Below are positions 41,085 through 49,093 of a stretch of DNA of 64,000 nt, in pieces. This DNA comes from JAEUJM01 sp044221555. Lineage in GTDB: Bacteria; Actinomycetota; Acidimicrobiia; Acidimicrobiales; DATDAH01. The DNA is taken from positions 1 to 64,000 of the forward strand of contig JBGAOY010000006.1 in assembly GCA_044221555.1 (NCBI GenBank), written 5' to 3'. The translations under genes and the position numbers were made by a program. Under the pieces are notes generated by a model that ran no database searches, was not told the origin of the DNA, and saw nothing but the letters and a program-made list of their open reading frames with translations. Position 1 is the first letter of the stretch; each line of letters starts with the position of its first letter.

Positions 41085-41840
41085 TCAGAAGTCCCGCCCG
41101 AGGGCATAGGCGCGCCTCAGGTAGTCCCCGCGCGTCTCGGGATCGGCGGCGACCACGGCGTAGAAGTAGACGTGGCTCGTCTCCTGGACGCCGGCCATCG
41201 TGAGGTTCCAGTCGCAGAGGATCGTGTCCATGGCCGCCCGCCAGCCGTTGTCGTATTCGGCTTCGGTGAAGAACGTGGGGGTGACGATCAGCCCCTTGCG
41301 CTGATCCAGCAGCGGTACGCGTCCCTCGAGCTGACCGGCCCAACCCTCGGGCGTGAGGGTGTAGGCGAACCCGTAGGCGAAGACACGCTCGAGCCAGCCC
41401 TTCAGGATCGCCGGGAAGCCCATCCACCACACCGGAGCCACGAAGACCAGTCCCTGTGCCCGTGCGACCTTGGCCTGGTGCTCCCGAACGTCCGCGGGTT
41501 GGTTCGCCTCGAACAGCTCGACGATCTCCGCCACGCTCTTGTCCTTCGCCCATCGTCTGGCCATGAACCGTTTGAGCGGGTTCCCCGCGCCCTCGATGAG
41601 CATGCGCTCGAGCTCGACCCGGTCCAGCGTGCCGTCGGGCAGGGTGTGGTGGATGAACTGGGTCGCGTCGTGTAGCGAGAACACCGGGTCGAACCCGATG
41701 GCGTAGAGGTCGAGCACCTCACAGGAGTGTCCCGCGTCGCCCAGGCCCCGCACGATCTGATCGAGGACGGCGTGCGTGAACGACTCCGGGTTGGGGTGGG
41801 CGTACACCACCAGCACATGGTCCGCATCTGGATCGGTCAT
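41085..41840 (-). CDS. NAD(P)H dehydrogenase (quinone), flavodoxin fold
   Basis: The product has 251 residues. HVLVVYAHPNPESFTHAVLD at the N-terminus and LVFVAPVWWMGFPAILKGWL with ERVFAYGFAYT are the FMN and active-site signatures of the NQO1/MdaB/KefF family. It reduces quinones or nitro compounds with NAD(P)H. An inverted repeat built on GGTCGAG lies 33 bp upstream and may be the binding site of a redox- or xenobiotic-sensing repressor. Confidence 0.9.
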   Translation of the reverse strand: MTDPDADHVLVVYAHPNPESFTHAVLDQIVRGLGDAGHSCEVLDLYAIGFDPVFSLHDATQFIHHTLPDGTLDRVELERMLIEGAGNPLKRFMARRWAKDKSVAEIVELFEANQPADVREHQAKVARAQGLVFVAPVWWMGFPAILKGWLERVFAYGFAYTLTPEGWAGQLEGRVPLLDQRKGLIVTPTFFTEAEYDNGWRAAMDTILCDWNLTMAGVQETSHVYFYAVVAADPETRGDYLRRAYALGRDF

Positions 41841-41872
41841 CGGTTGGGCTCCATTTCGTGGTGGTGCGGTGT

Positions 41873-41891
41873 GGTCGAGGAGCGCTCGACC
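41873..41891. promoter_or_regulatory. Inverted repeat upstream of the quinone reductase gene
   Basis: GGTCGAG-GAGCG-CTCGACC is a perfect 7-bp inverted repeat. A third GGTCGAG followed by ACC starts at 41894. This cluster is a candidate operator. The remaining gap to 42213 shows no gene. Confidence 0.5.
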
Positions 41892-42213
41892 CTGGTCGAG
41901 ACCGGCTCGGCGACGCGGTGGGCGAGACGAGCGCAGTCGGCCGTTCCCTCGCGGTCGATGTAGCTGTCCACATCCCGCCGTCGAGGCGACGTCACATCGT
42001 GGTCACCGCCCGGCGCTGGCTGCTGGCGCAAGGTCTTCGCCCGGCATGACGGACCACCCCTTGTTCATCGACGCCCTCGCCGAACCCGGCGACGTCACCA
42101 TCATGAGGTCGAGGGGGAACCGGACGGCAGGGCCGAACGTCACAGCGGCCTCCGGCGCGGCCGATCGGGCGCGGTGTCCACCTGGCTCGCGACACCGGGG
42201 CTCGATGCCGGCT

Positions 42214-43014
42214 TCAGACCTGGAGCGAGCGCAGCGAGCCCGCCAGCAGCGGCACCACGGTGAGCAGGGCGAAGGCGGGAAGGGTGCACAGCACGAGGGG
42301 GAAGAGGAGCTTGACGGGCACGCGACGGGCGGTGGCCTCGGCGGCCCGGCGGCGCTCGAGGCGGGTCTCGACCGCCAGCCGTTCGAGCGCCGGCAACAGG
42401 GCGACCCCGTAGCGCTCGGAGGACACGAGCACGGTCACCAGAGGGCGGCTGCGCTCGCCGACGCCGGCGGGGAGCCCGGCGAGGGCATCGGCCATCCGAG
42501 CGCCGAGCGCCACCCGACGGGTGACGTCGGCGAGGGCCGCACCGAGGATGCCGCGGTGATGGCGGGCCACGGCCTCGACCGCCAGCGGCACGGTGAGGCC
42601 GGCACCGACCGCGAGGACGAACAGGTCGACCACCTCCGGCAACTCGGCGACCAGCGCGCCATCGCGCCGCCGGCGCCGGCGGCGGCGATCGATCACGGGC
42701 ACCGACCACCACCAGAGCGCCACGACGAGCACGAGCACGGGCGAGAGCATCGCCAGCGGCGCCGCCGCCAGCAGGGCCCGGCCGAGGTGCCGGTCGGCCC
42801 CCGGGTCGTCGGGACGCCTCAGCCCACGCCGGACCACCCGACCGACGGCGGCGACCCAACTCTGCGGCCGCGTCGGGACGACCGGGGACGGGTGCTGCGT
42901 CGCCGCACGCGGCCCGGCCCCGAGCAGCGCGCGGGCGCGGCGGGGGGCCGGCCGCCACCGCCAGGCACCGACCTCCACGGTCACCAGGCACAGCATCGAC
43001 ACCGCGACGATCAC
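42214..43014 (-). CDS. tadC: TadC-like type II/IV secretion F-domain protein
   Basis: The product has 266 residues. Membrane segments occur near the N-terminus (IVAVSMLCLVTVEVGAW), in the middle (AAAPLAMLSPVLVLVVALWWW) and at the end (LLFPLVLCTLPAFALLTVVP). The cytoplasmic T2SF domain includes LVAELPEVVDLFVLAVGAGL and GVALLPALERLAVETRLERR. It forms the inner-membrane platform of the Flp pilus with TadB. It follows tadB by 43 bp on the same strand and is the last gene of the tadZ-A-B-C operon. Confidence 0.88.
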   Translation of the reverse strand: MIVAVSMLCLVTVEVGAWRWRPAPRRARALLGAGPRAATQHPSPVVPTRPQSWVAAVGRVVRRGLRRPDDPGADRHLGRALLAAAPLAMLSPVLVLVVALWWWSVPVIDRRRRRRRRDGALVAELPEVVDLFVLAVGAGLTVPLAVEAVARHHRGILGAALADVTRRVALGARMADALAGLPAGVGERSRPLVTVLVSSERYGVALLPALERLAVETRLERRRAAEATARRVPVKLLFPLVLCTLPAFALLTVVPLLAGSLRSLQV

Positions 43015-43057
43015 GCGGCCGACCCCGCCACAACCGCCGAGGCCGGTCGCCGCCTCG

Positions 43058-44203
43058 TCACCGGGCGGCTGCGGCGATGCGCAGCATCCAGAGCCCCGCC
43101 AGCCCGTCGAGCACCAACCCGCCGGCGAGGCAGCCCAGCCCCGCGGGGGTCCGCAGCAGGAACGTGGCCACGTCGGGGTCGCTCAGCAGGCCCAGCGCAG
43201 CGAACACGACGGGCGCACCCATCATCACCACCGCCGATGCCCGAGCCTGCGACGACAGCGCGTCGACCTCGGCCTCGAGGGCCCGGCGATCGCGCAGGGT
43301 GGCGGCCACACCGTCGAGCGCCCTGGCCCGGGCGCCACCGGCCTCCGAGCCCAGCACGAGCGCGGCCGCGACGAGACCCACCCCCGGCGCCGACCGACCG
43401 TCGGCCCACGTCTCGACCGCGACGGTGAACGGCTGGCCCCGGGAGACCCGTCTGCTCAGCGCGCCCAGGTCGGCGTCGAGAGCGGCACTGCCGGTGCGGT
43501 CGTCCGCCGATGTCGCCACCGCTTCGGGGAGCGACGCCCCCGCCCGCAGCTTTCCCGCCACCGCCTCGAGCACACCGGGCAGCGCGGCCGCGTAGCGCTG
43601 GGCCTCACGCCCGCGCCGCCAGGCGAGGAACGCGGCCGGCCCCCCGACGCCGAGCCCGAGCGCCACGACCACCCCTCCGGTACCCCACCGTGCCGCCGCC
43701 ACGACCGCACCGATGGTGAGCACCACGGCCCAACGGCGGGTGAGCAGGCCCGCGTCGGCATCGACGTCGGCCGCCCGTAGCGCCGACGACACCACGGCCA
43801 AGGCCCGCCGCGGGCCCACCGGTGCACCGGGCGGCGGGGGACGACCGCCACTCACGAGCCGAGCCGCCACTCGACCGGAGCCGGCCGACCGGGCCAGGCG
43901 GCGGACCGTCCCCGCCGCCACCACGACCGCAGCTGCGGCCAGCGAGGCGACGGCCAACGGGCCGGAACCCAACGAGCCGGAACCCAACGAGCCGGAACCC
44001 AACGAGCCGGAACCCAACGAGCCGGAACCCAACGAGCCGGAACCCAACAAGGCGAGAGCCAACGAGGCGAGAGCCGACGAGCCAGGAACCCACGAGCCGG
44101 AACCCAACGAGCCAGAAGCCATCGAGGCGGTAGCCAGGGTGCCGGCGGCCACCGCCCCCACCGGCCCGATCGACCCGGCCACCGCCACGGCCGCCACCGT
44201 CAC
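43058..44203 (-). CDS. tadB: TadB-like pilus platform protein with N-terminal repeat tract
   Basis: The product is 381 residues from a GTG that overlaps the tadA stop by 4 bp (GTGA). The C-terminal two thirds are a T2SF domain (AAALPGVLEAVAGKLRAGAS, LVLGSEAGGARARALDGVA) with membrane helices (ASAVVMMGAPVVFAALGLL, LGCLAGGLVLDGLAGLWML). The N-terminal 90 residues include repeats of LGSGS encoded by a 15-bp minisatellite (43960-44139). TadB proteins normally have plain hydrophobic helices there, so the tract is an unusual expansion within or next to a membrane segment. Confidence 0.86.
   Translation of the reverse strand: MTVAAVAVAGSIGPVGAVAAGTLATASMASGSLGSGSWVPGSSALASLALALLGSGSLGSGSLGSGSLGSGSLGSGSLGSGPLAVASLAAAAVVVAAGTVRRLARSAGSGRVAARLVSGGRPPPPGAPVGPRRALAVVSSALRAADVDADAGLLTRRWAVVLTIGAVVAAARWGTGGVVVALGLGVGGPAAFLAWRRGREAQRYAAALPGVLEAVAGKLRAGASLPEAVATSADDRTGSAALDADLGALSRRVSRGQPFTVAVETWADGRSAPGVGLVAAALVLGSEAGGARARALDGVAATLRDRRALEAEVDALSSQARASAVVMMGAPVVFAALGLLSDPDVATFLLRTPAGLGCLAGGLVLDGLAGLWMLRIAAAAR
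43960..44139. repeat. 15-bp minisatellite inside tadB
   Basis: Six perfect tandem copies of GAGCCGGAACCCAAC (first copy starting GGG) are followed by six degenerate ones. The period of 15 keeps the frame and encodes LGSGS on the minus strand. Copy-number change would lengthen or shorten TadB by five residues per unit without a frameshift. Confidence 0.92.
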
Positions 44204-45444
44204 GACGCCACCACCCAGCGGGGGTCCGGGGGTGGGGCGCCGACCCAGCGGACGGGGCGGCGGGGCAGCGACACGAGGCCCGCGGCGCCGACCAAGGGCC
44301 GCGACCCGCCCGTGGCGTCGTCGGGCAGCGCCACCTCGTCGACCGCGACCACCCGCCGGGTGCCGTCGGGCCGGCGGGCCACCTGCACCACCAGGTCGAT
44401 CGCGGCGGCCAACTGCACCCGCACCGCAGCGAGGGGCAGGTCGAGATCGCCCATGAGGAGCATCATCTCCAGCCGTCGCAGCGCGTCGGCCGCGCTGTTC
44501 GCGTGGCAGGTCGACAGTGACCCCTCGTGGCCCGTGGTCATGGCCTGGACCATGTCGACCACCTCGGCGCCGCGCACCTCGCCCACGATGATGCGATCGG
44601 GGCGCATGCGCAGGGCGTTGCGGAGCAGTTCGCGGGTGCTCACGGCGCCGACACCCTCGGCGTTGGGTGGGCGGGACTCGAGCCGCACCACATGGTTGCC
44701 GGGCAGACGCAACTCGGCGGCGTCCTCGATGGTGATCACCCGCTCGCCGCCGGGCACCGACCGGGCCAGGGCGTTCAGCAGCGTGGTCTTGCCCGAGCCC
44801 GAGCCCCCACACACCACCACGTTGGCCCGGGCACCGACGGCCCACCGCAGCAGGGGGGCCACCCCCGGAGGGCAGACCGCGTCGAGGTCGATGGGCCGGG
44901 CCGCGAACCGTCGGATGGTGAGGCAGGGCCCGTCGATGGCCAAGGGCGGGACGACGGCGTTCACCCGCGACCCGTCGGGCAGGCGGGCATCGACCAGCGG
45001 GGACGAGCGGTCGATGCGCAGCCCCAGTGGCGCCACCACCCGCTCGATGAGGTGGGCCACCGTCGCCGCGTCGAGCACCACGTCGGTGACCGCCAGGCGA
45101 CCGTGGCGCTCCACCCACACCGGCCCGGCGCCGTTGGCCATCACCTCCGACACCGCGGGGTCGGCGAGCAGCGGGTCGAGGGGGCCGAGGCCGTGCACGC
45201 GGGCCAGCACCCGGGCGACGACGTCGGCCGCGTCGTCGGCACCGAGCAGCGGCGCCAACGACCGCACCAGGTGCTCGATGGCGCCGCGCGGGTCGGCGTC
45301 GGCGCCGGCGTCGGCCAGCAGCGCCCGGTGCACCCGGTCGTCGAGGTCCGAATGGTCGCAACCGCGGCCCGACCCCGGTGTCCCTTGGTCGACGAGAGGC
45401 CCGGCACCGGTGCCGGCGGTGGCCGCCGCCGCGTCAGGCCGCAC
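44200..45444 (-). CDS. tadA: TadA/CpaF-type pilus assembly ATPase
   Basis: The product is about 414 residues from a GTG that overlaps the end of tadZ by 11 bp; longer readings overlap tadZ fully and are unlikely. It has Walker A VVCGGSGSGKTTLLNAL, the Asp box VITIEDAAELRL, the Walker B region RPDRIIVGEVRGAEVVDM and the His-box-like HEGSLSTCHANSA. These are standard for secretion/pilus ATPases of the CpaF group. It powers Flp pilus extension. A somewhat Ala/Gly-rich N-terminus precedes the folded part. Confidence 0.93.
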   Translation of the reverse strand: MRPDAAAATAGTGAGPLVDQGTPGSGRGCDHSDLDDRVHRALLADAGADADPRGAIEHLVRSLAPLLGADDAADVVARVLARVHGLGPLDPLLADPAVSEVMANGAGPVWVERHGRLAVTDVVLDAATVAHLIERVVAPLGLRIDRSSPLVDARLPDGSRVNAVVPPLAIDGPCLTIRRFAARPIDLDAVCPPGVAPLLRWAVGARANVVVCGGSGSGKTTLLNALARSVPGGERVITIEDAAELRLPGNHVVRLESRPPNAEGVGAVSTRELLRNALRMRPDRIIVGEVRGAEVVDMVQAMTTGHEGSLSTCHANSAADALRRLEMMLLMGDLDLPLAAVRVQLAAAIDLVVQVARRPDGTRRVVAVDEVALPDDATGGSRPLVGAAGLVSLPRRPVRWVGAPPPDPRWVVAS

Positions 45445-46087
45445 GGCGCAGCGCCCGCTCGAGGGTGCGGGGGAGACGCGAGCCCAGCAGGCCCGCGTCG
45501 ACCGCTCGGGCCACCGCGGGGTCGAGCGCCACCTCGGCCCGGACACCGACCCCGACGATCTGCTCCACGTCGATGCGGGTGAGGGCCCGGCCGGGCTCAC
45601 TGACCAGCACCACCCCCGAGGGCCGCAGCGGCAGGTGGACCGCCCGCCGCAGGCCCAGGTAGCAGGCCCGGGTGACCAGCAGCGACTGCGTGGCGGCGCC
45701 GGCCACCACCGCGCCCGCCGACGGCTCCCGGCCGACCACACCGCAGTCGACCACCGCGGGGCGATCCCCCGCAGCGAGGTGGGCCGCCAGCGCCTCGAGG
45801 CGCGTGGTCGCGGGTGGCAGCGGCCCCGTGCCCCGGGGCAGCACGGACAGACCTGGGCGGGCCGGCACCTCCAGGCGCTCGACGGCCTCGACGCCGACGT
45901 CGTCGCCCGCGGCCAGCCAGGCGCTCACCCCCGGCGAGTCGGGCTCGGGCAGACCGAGCGCACCCGGCACGTCGCCGGCCAGGTCGACCAGCACGACCTC
46001 GGACGAGCGGGCGAGGACCAGGGCGAGCGCCACCGAGATGACGGTGGTGCCCGAACCACCTTTGGCGGACCAGCAGGAAACCAGCAC
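45434..46087 (-). CDS. tadZ: TadZ/CpaE-like ATPase
   Basis: The product is 217 residues of the MinD/ParA fold. MLVSCWSAKGGSGTTVISVA carries the deviant Walker A motif KGGSGTT. VVLVDLAGDVPGALGL and RPAVVDCGVVG are the Asp-containing switches. TadZ/CpaE proteins place the pilus machine at a cell pole. At 217 residues it lacks the receiver domain found in many CpaE proteins. It is the first gene of the tadZABC operon. The 248-bp upstream spacer holds GTCGGGCGACAC three times in tandem (46233-46272). Confidence 0.85.
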   Translation of the reverse strand: MLVSCWSAKGGSGTTVISVALALVLARSSEVVLVDLAGDVPGALGLPEPDSPGVSAWLAAGDDVGVEAVERLEVPARPGLSVLPRGTGPLPPATTRLEALAAHLAAGDRPAVVDCGVVGREPSAGAVVAGAATQSLLVTRACYLGLRRAVHLPLRPSGVVLVSEPGRALTRIDVEQIVGVGVRAEVALDPAVARAVDAGLLGSRLPRTLERALRRAA

Positions 46088-46335
46088 AGCAACCTCCCCG
46101 GGCGGGGACCGACGACCTCGGGGGAAGGTGCGTTCTCACCATAAGCACGCTCGGTGACGACGACAACCGGACGATGCGAACTCGGCCGCACGATCTTGCA
46201 CGGAGGCGTCCCGGGACTCCCCTGGGTCGACACCTCGGGCGACACCGTCGGGCGACACGGTCGGGCGACACTGTGGGAGGCTCCCGAACCGGAGGCCACC
46301 GCAGGTCCCCACGACGTCGAGGCGGGAGTCGGTCC

Positions 46336-47079
46336 ATGAGCGATCAGGGTGGAGTGTCGGCGGCTGCGGGCTGGCACCCGGACCCGGCGGGGCGCCACCA
46401 GTTCCGGTGGTGGGATGGTGCCCGCTGGACCGACCGGGTGGCCGACCAGGGGGCCGTCGCCTCCGATCCCCTGTCGCAGCCTCCCCCGCCCGCGGTGTCG
46501 CCCCATGCCGAGGAGATCCTCGGCCGCACCCGCCTGCAGTTCCGCTCGGGAGGCGGCAGCCGGCTGCAGGCCGCGTGGTGGCAGGTGACCGACGACCAGC
46601 GCCGACCCGTGGCTCAGGTGTGGCGCCAGGGCCGTTCAGCGCGGCTGTGCGATCTCGGCGGCGCGCCGGTGCTGGGTACGGAGGCCAGGATGGTGCGGCA
46701 CCGAGGGGCGGGAACCGCGGCGGGCGCAGACATCGCCGGCATCGCGTTCCTCGACGCCGCCGGCAACGAGTGGGGAATGACGAGCCATGTCCAGGGTGTG
46801 GACGTCACGTTCCGGGTGAAGGTGGGCGGCGAGCGCCTGCTCACGGTGAAGGTCGACCGGGCGGCCTTCACCGGTCAGGTCAGGTCGGCCACGCTGCTGG
46901 GTGCCGACGGCCGGCCGGTGGGCGCCATCGCCGTGACGGACTACGACGGCAACATGCTCGGGAACGCCGACTGCTGGCTCGTCCTCGACCGCGATCCGCA
47001 ACTCGTCGAACCCCTGCGAAGCCTCGTGATGGCCACCCCGCTGATGCTCAACTGCTACCTCTGGTGGGCGGGGAGCTGA
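46336..47079 (+). CDS. DUF2510 domain protein with LURP-one-like barrel
   Basis: The product is 247 residues from the ATG at 46336 (GGGAG 7 bases upstream). The N-terminus has the short DUF2510 motif AGWHPDPAGRHQFRWWDGARWTDRV, common at the ends of actinobacterial membrane-associated proteins. The rest resembles a scramblase/LURP-one barrel: RRPVAQVWRQ, FLDAAGNEWGMT, TVKVDRAAFTG, AIAVTDYDGNMLG and SLVMATPLMLNCYLW. No membrane helix is strong. The function is unknown. It is transcribed away from the tad operon and converges with the PD40 gene. Confidence 0.75.
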   Translation: MSDQGGVSAAAGWHPDPAGRHQFRWWDGARWTDRVADQGAVASDPLSQPPPPAVSPHAEEILGRTRLQFRSGGGSRLQAAWWQVTDDQRRPVAQVWRQGRSARLCDLGGAPVLGTEARMVRHRGAGTAAGADIAGIAFLDAAGNEWGMTSHVQGVDVTFRVKVGGERLLTVKVDRAAFTGQVRSATLLGADGRPVGAIAVTDYDGNMLGNADCWLVLDRDPQLVEPLRSLVMATPLMLNCYLWWAGS

Positions 47080-47081
47080 CC

Positions 47082-47128
47082 GATCGCACCGGCCGGCCCC
47101 GACGAGGGCGCCGGCCAGCCACCGGCGA
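47082..47128. terminator. Hairpin between convergent genes
   Basis: GATCGC and GGCGATC form an outer stem. GGCCGGC and GCCGGCC form an inner stem around a loop CCCGACGAGGGC. It fills the 49-bp gap between the DUF2510 and PD40-protein stops and could end both transcripts. Confidence 0.4.
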
Positions 47129-48838
47129 TCACGACCGGGTGGCCCGGGCCCGCACCACGTCCTTGACGGTCGTGGCCGCCACCGAGCGGACGGTGAGGTC
47201 GACGTTGCGGGCCGAGCCCGCCACCGCCGCCGTGGTGGCGGTGACCTTCACCTTGAGCACCACGGACGCGCCCGGGGCCAGCGGGACCGTCGTCCAGGTG
47301 CCGGCCACCACCGCCGAGGTCACGTTCTCCGTGCCCAGCTTGTACTTCACCGTGTAGCCCGCCGACCCCGACGTCACGCCCTTGACCCGAAGCGAGTCGG
47401 TGGCGCCGCCGTCGTTCTGCAGGCGCACGTAGAAGGTACGGGTGGCGCCCCGGGCGACACTCGCCGTGCGCGTCTGGCCGGGGGTCACCGAGGTGGCGTA
47501 CGCGTTGTCGGCGAACCAGGGCCCACCCGACGCAGTGGCCACCATGGCGTCCGGTCGGCGCTTGGCGTCGACGAACGTGCAGGTGACGTTCTGGCCGTGG
47601 CCCAGCGCCACGCTCACCCGCCGCTGGCCGAGGTTCACGGTGCCGCCGGCGTCGCAGCCCAGCGACGTGAGGCTCCACCCCGTCACCGCGGCCTGCGTGA
47701 ACGTGTAGGTGGTGGACTCGAGGTCGTCGAAGGTGATCGACGACGGGAGGGCACCGTTCGGGTCGTCATCGAGGTCGAACGACGACACACCGGGCCCGGT
47801 GACGGCCCAGTGGAAGTCCTGGGCGCTGTCGGGCCGCGAGTCCTGCACGATGGTGATCGACCCCCGGGTCGGGCTCGACTGCCAGTCGGGCCAGTAGTCG
47901 CTGCCGGGGCTCTCGACCACCTTCACGGGGTCCGACCCGTTGGCACCCATCACCCAGATGTCGTAGGGGCCGGTCGCGCTGGGGCTGCCGGCATAGGCGA
48001 TCCGGGTGCCGTCCGGCGACCACGACGGACGGGTCTCGGTGTAGCCCGAGGTACCGGTCAGGTTGCCGAGCGGGCTCCCCCCACGCGTCATCAGGTACAC
48101 GTCGAAGTGCGCGGCACCGCCGCCGTTGGTGTTGTTGGCGAAGGCGATCGTGCCCGAGTCGGGCGACCACCCCGCCAGACCGTCGAGCGCCAGATCGGTG
48201 GTCAGGCGGATCTGGTTGCCGCCGTCGGCGTCCATCGTCCACACGTCGTCCGCACGGGTGAAGGCGATGGTGGCCCCGTCGGGCGACCACGCCGGCTGGA
48301 TGTCGGTGACGAGGCTGTTCGACACGTCGGCCTGCCCCGACCCGTCGGCGTTCATCACGTAGATCTGCTGGTGACCGTCTCGATTGGTGTTGAACGCCAG
48401 CCGGGTGCCGTCCGGTGACCACGAGGGAAGACTGTCGCTCGCGATGTTGTCGGTGAGGCGCGTCTGGCCGGACCCGTCGGCGTTCATCACGTAGACCTCG
48501 TAGTTGCCGTCGCGGTCGCTGGCGAACGCGATCCTGGTGCCGTCCGGCGACCAGGTGGGCACGATGTCGCGGGCACCGTTGTCGGTGAGCGCGGTCTGAC
48601 CTGACCCGTCGGCGTCGGCGGTGTAGATCTCCCAGTCGCCGTCACGGTCGCTCTGGAAGGCGATCAGGCCGTTCTCGCCGGGCACGACGGCCGCGGCCGG
48701 GGCCGCGGCGCGGCTGCACACCCCGAGCCCTGCGGCCACCGTGGCCAGCACCAGCGCACCGGCGCCGGCGCGGGCACCGACGCGACGGCGAGCGTGAGCG
48801 CGAGCGGTACTCCGGTCGCCACGACGGTCGCGTCGCAT
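47129..48838 (-). CDS. Secreted TolB-like PD40 propeller protein with shared C-terminal domain
   Basis: The product is 569 residues from the ATG at 48838, with GGAGG 7 bases upstream. The signal peptide is arginine-rich (MRRDRRGDRSTARAHARRR) and ends near AAAPAAA. Six to seven PD40/TolB blades follow, each with WSPDGTRIAFxSDRDGNYEVYVMNADGSGQTRLTD. A prealbumin-like module is at about residues 345-425 (SITFDDLESTTYTFTQAAV, with two Cys). The shared C-terminal domain starts RPDAMVATASG and ends ARATRS. The gene is divergent from the M4 protease gene, with one TTCGGCCCT box in the common upstream region. Confidence 0.86.
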   Translation of the reverse strand: MRRDRRGDRSTARAHARRRVGARAGAGALVLATVAAGLGVCSRAAAPAAAVVPGENGLIAFQSDRDGDWEIYTADADGSGQTALTDNGARDIVPTWSPDGTRIAFASDRDGNYEVYVMNADGSGQTRLTDNIASDSLPSWSPDGTRLAFNTNRDGHQQIYVMNADGSGQADVSNSLVTDIQPAWSPDGATIAFTRADDVWTMDADGGNQIRLTTDLALDGLAGWSPDSGTIAFANNTNGGGAAHFDVYLMTRGGSPLGNLTGTSGYTETRPSWSPDGTRIAYAGSPSATGPYDIWVMGANGSDPVKVVESPGSDYWPDWQSSPTRGSITIVQDSRPDSAQDFHWAVTGPGVSSFDLDDDPNGALPSSITFDDLESTTYTFTQAAVTGWSLTSLGCDAGGTVNLGQRRVSVALGHGQNVTCTFVDAKRRPDAMVATASGGPWFADNAYATSVTPGQTRTASVARGATRTFYVRLQNDGGATDSLRVKGVTSGSAGYTVKYKLGTENVTSAVVAGTWTTVPLAPGASVVLKVKVTATTAAVAGSARNVDLTVRSVAATTVKDVVRARATRS

Positions 48839-48977
48839 GGCACACCTCCTCGGGCCTTCCGGCCACACCACGACTGTGCGCCCCCGACGAGGCCACCAGA
48901 AGGGACCTCCGTCCCCTTCTCGGCTGACGGGCACGACTGCTCGGTGACTGGCACGACGCCGGCGAAGCACCCTGAAT

Positions 48978-48993
48978 TAGGGCCGAAGGTCCC
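48978..48993. promoter_or_regulatory. TTCGGCCCT box in the PD40/M4 divergent promoter region
   Basis: On the minus strand it reads GGGACCTTCGGCCCTA, the most symmetric of the five boxes. It lies 101 bp before the M4 protease start and 140 bp before the PD40-protein start, within a 255-bp divergent spacer. One factor could control both genes. An AT-richer ATTCAGGG segment is adjacent. Confidence 0.5.
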
Positions 48994-49093
48994 GGGTGCC
49001 GCCACGGCACCGAGTGGTAGCGTCCGAGCACGCGGACATTGGGCGGCCGTCATCCGACCGGGTCGGCTCCGCCGCCGCGAGAAGGAGTTGGTC

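Noticed and set aside
44204..45361. TadB extended upstream to 767 residues
   Set aside because: It is antiparallel-frame overlap with tadA. The GTGA overlap at 44200-44203 is the natural tadB start.
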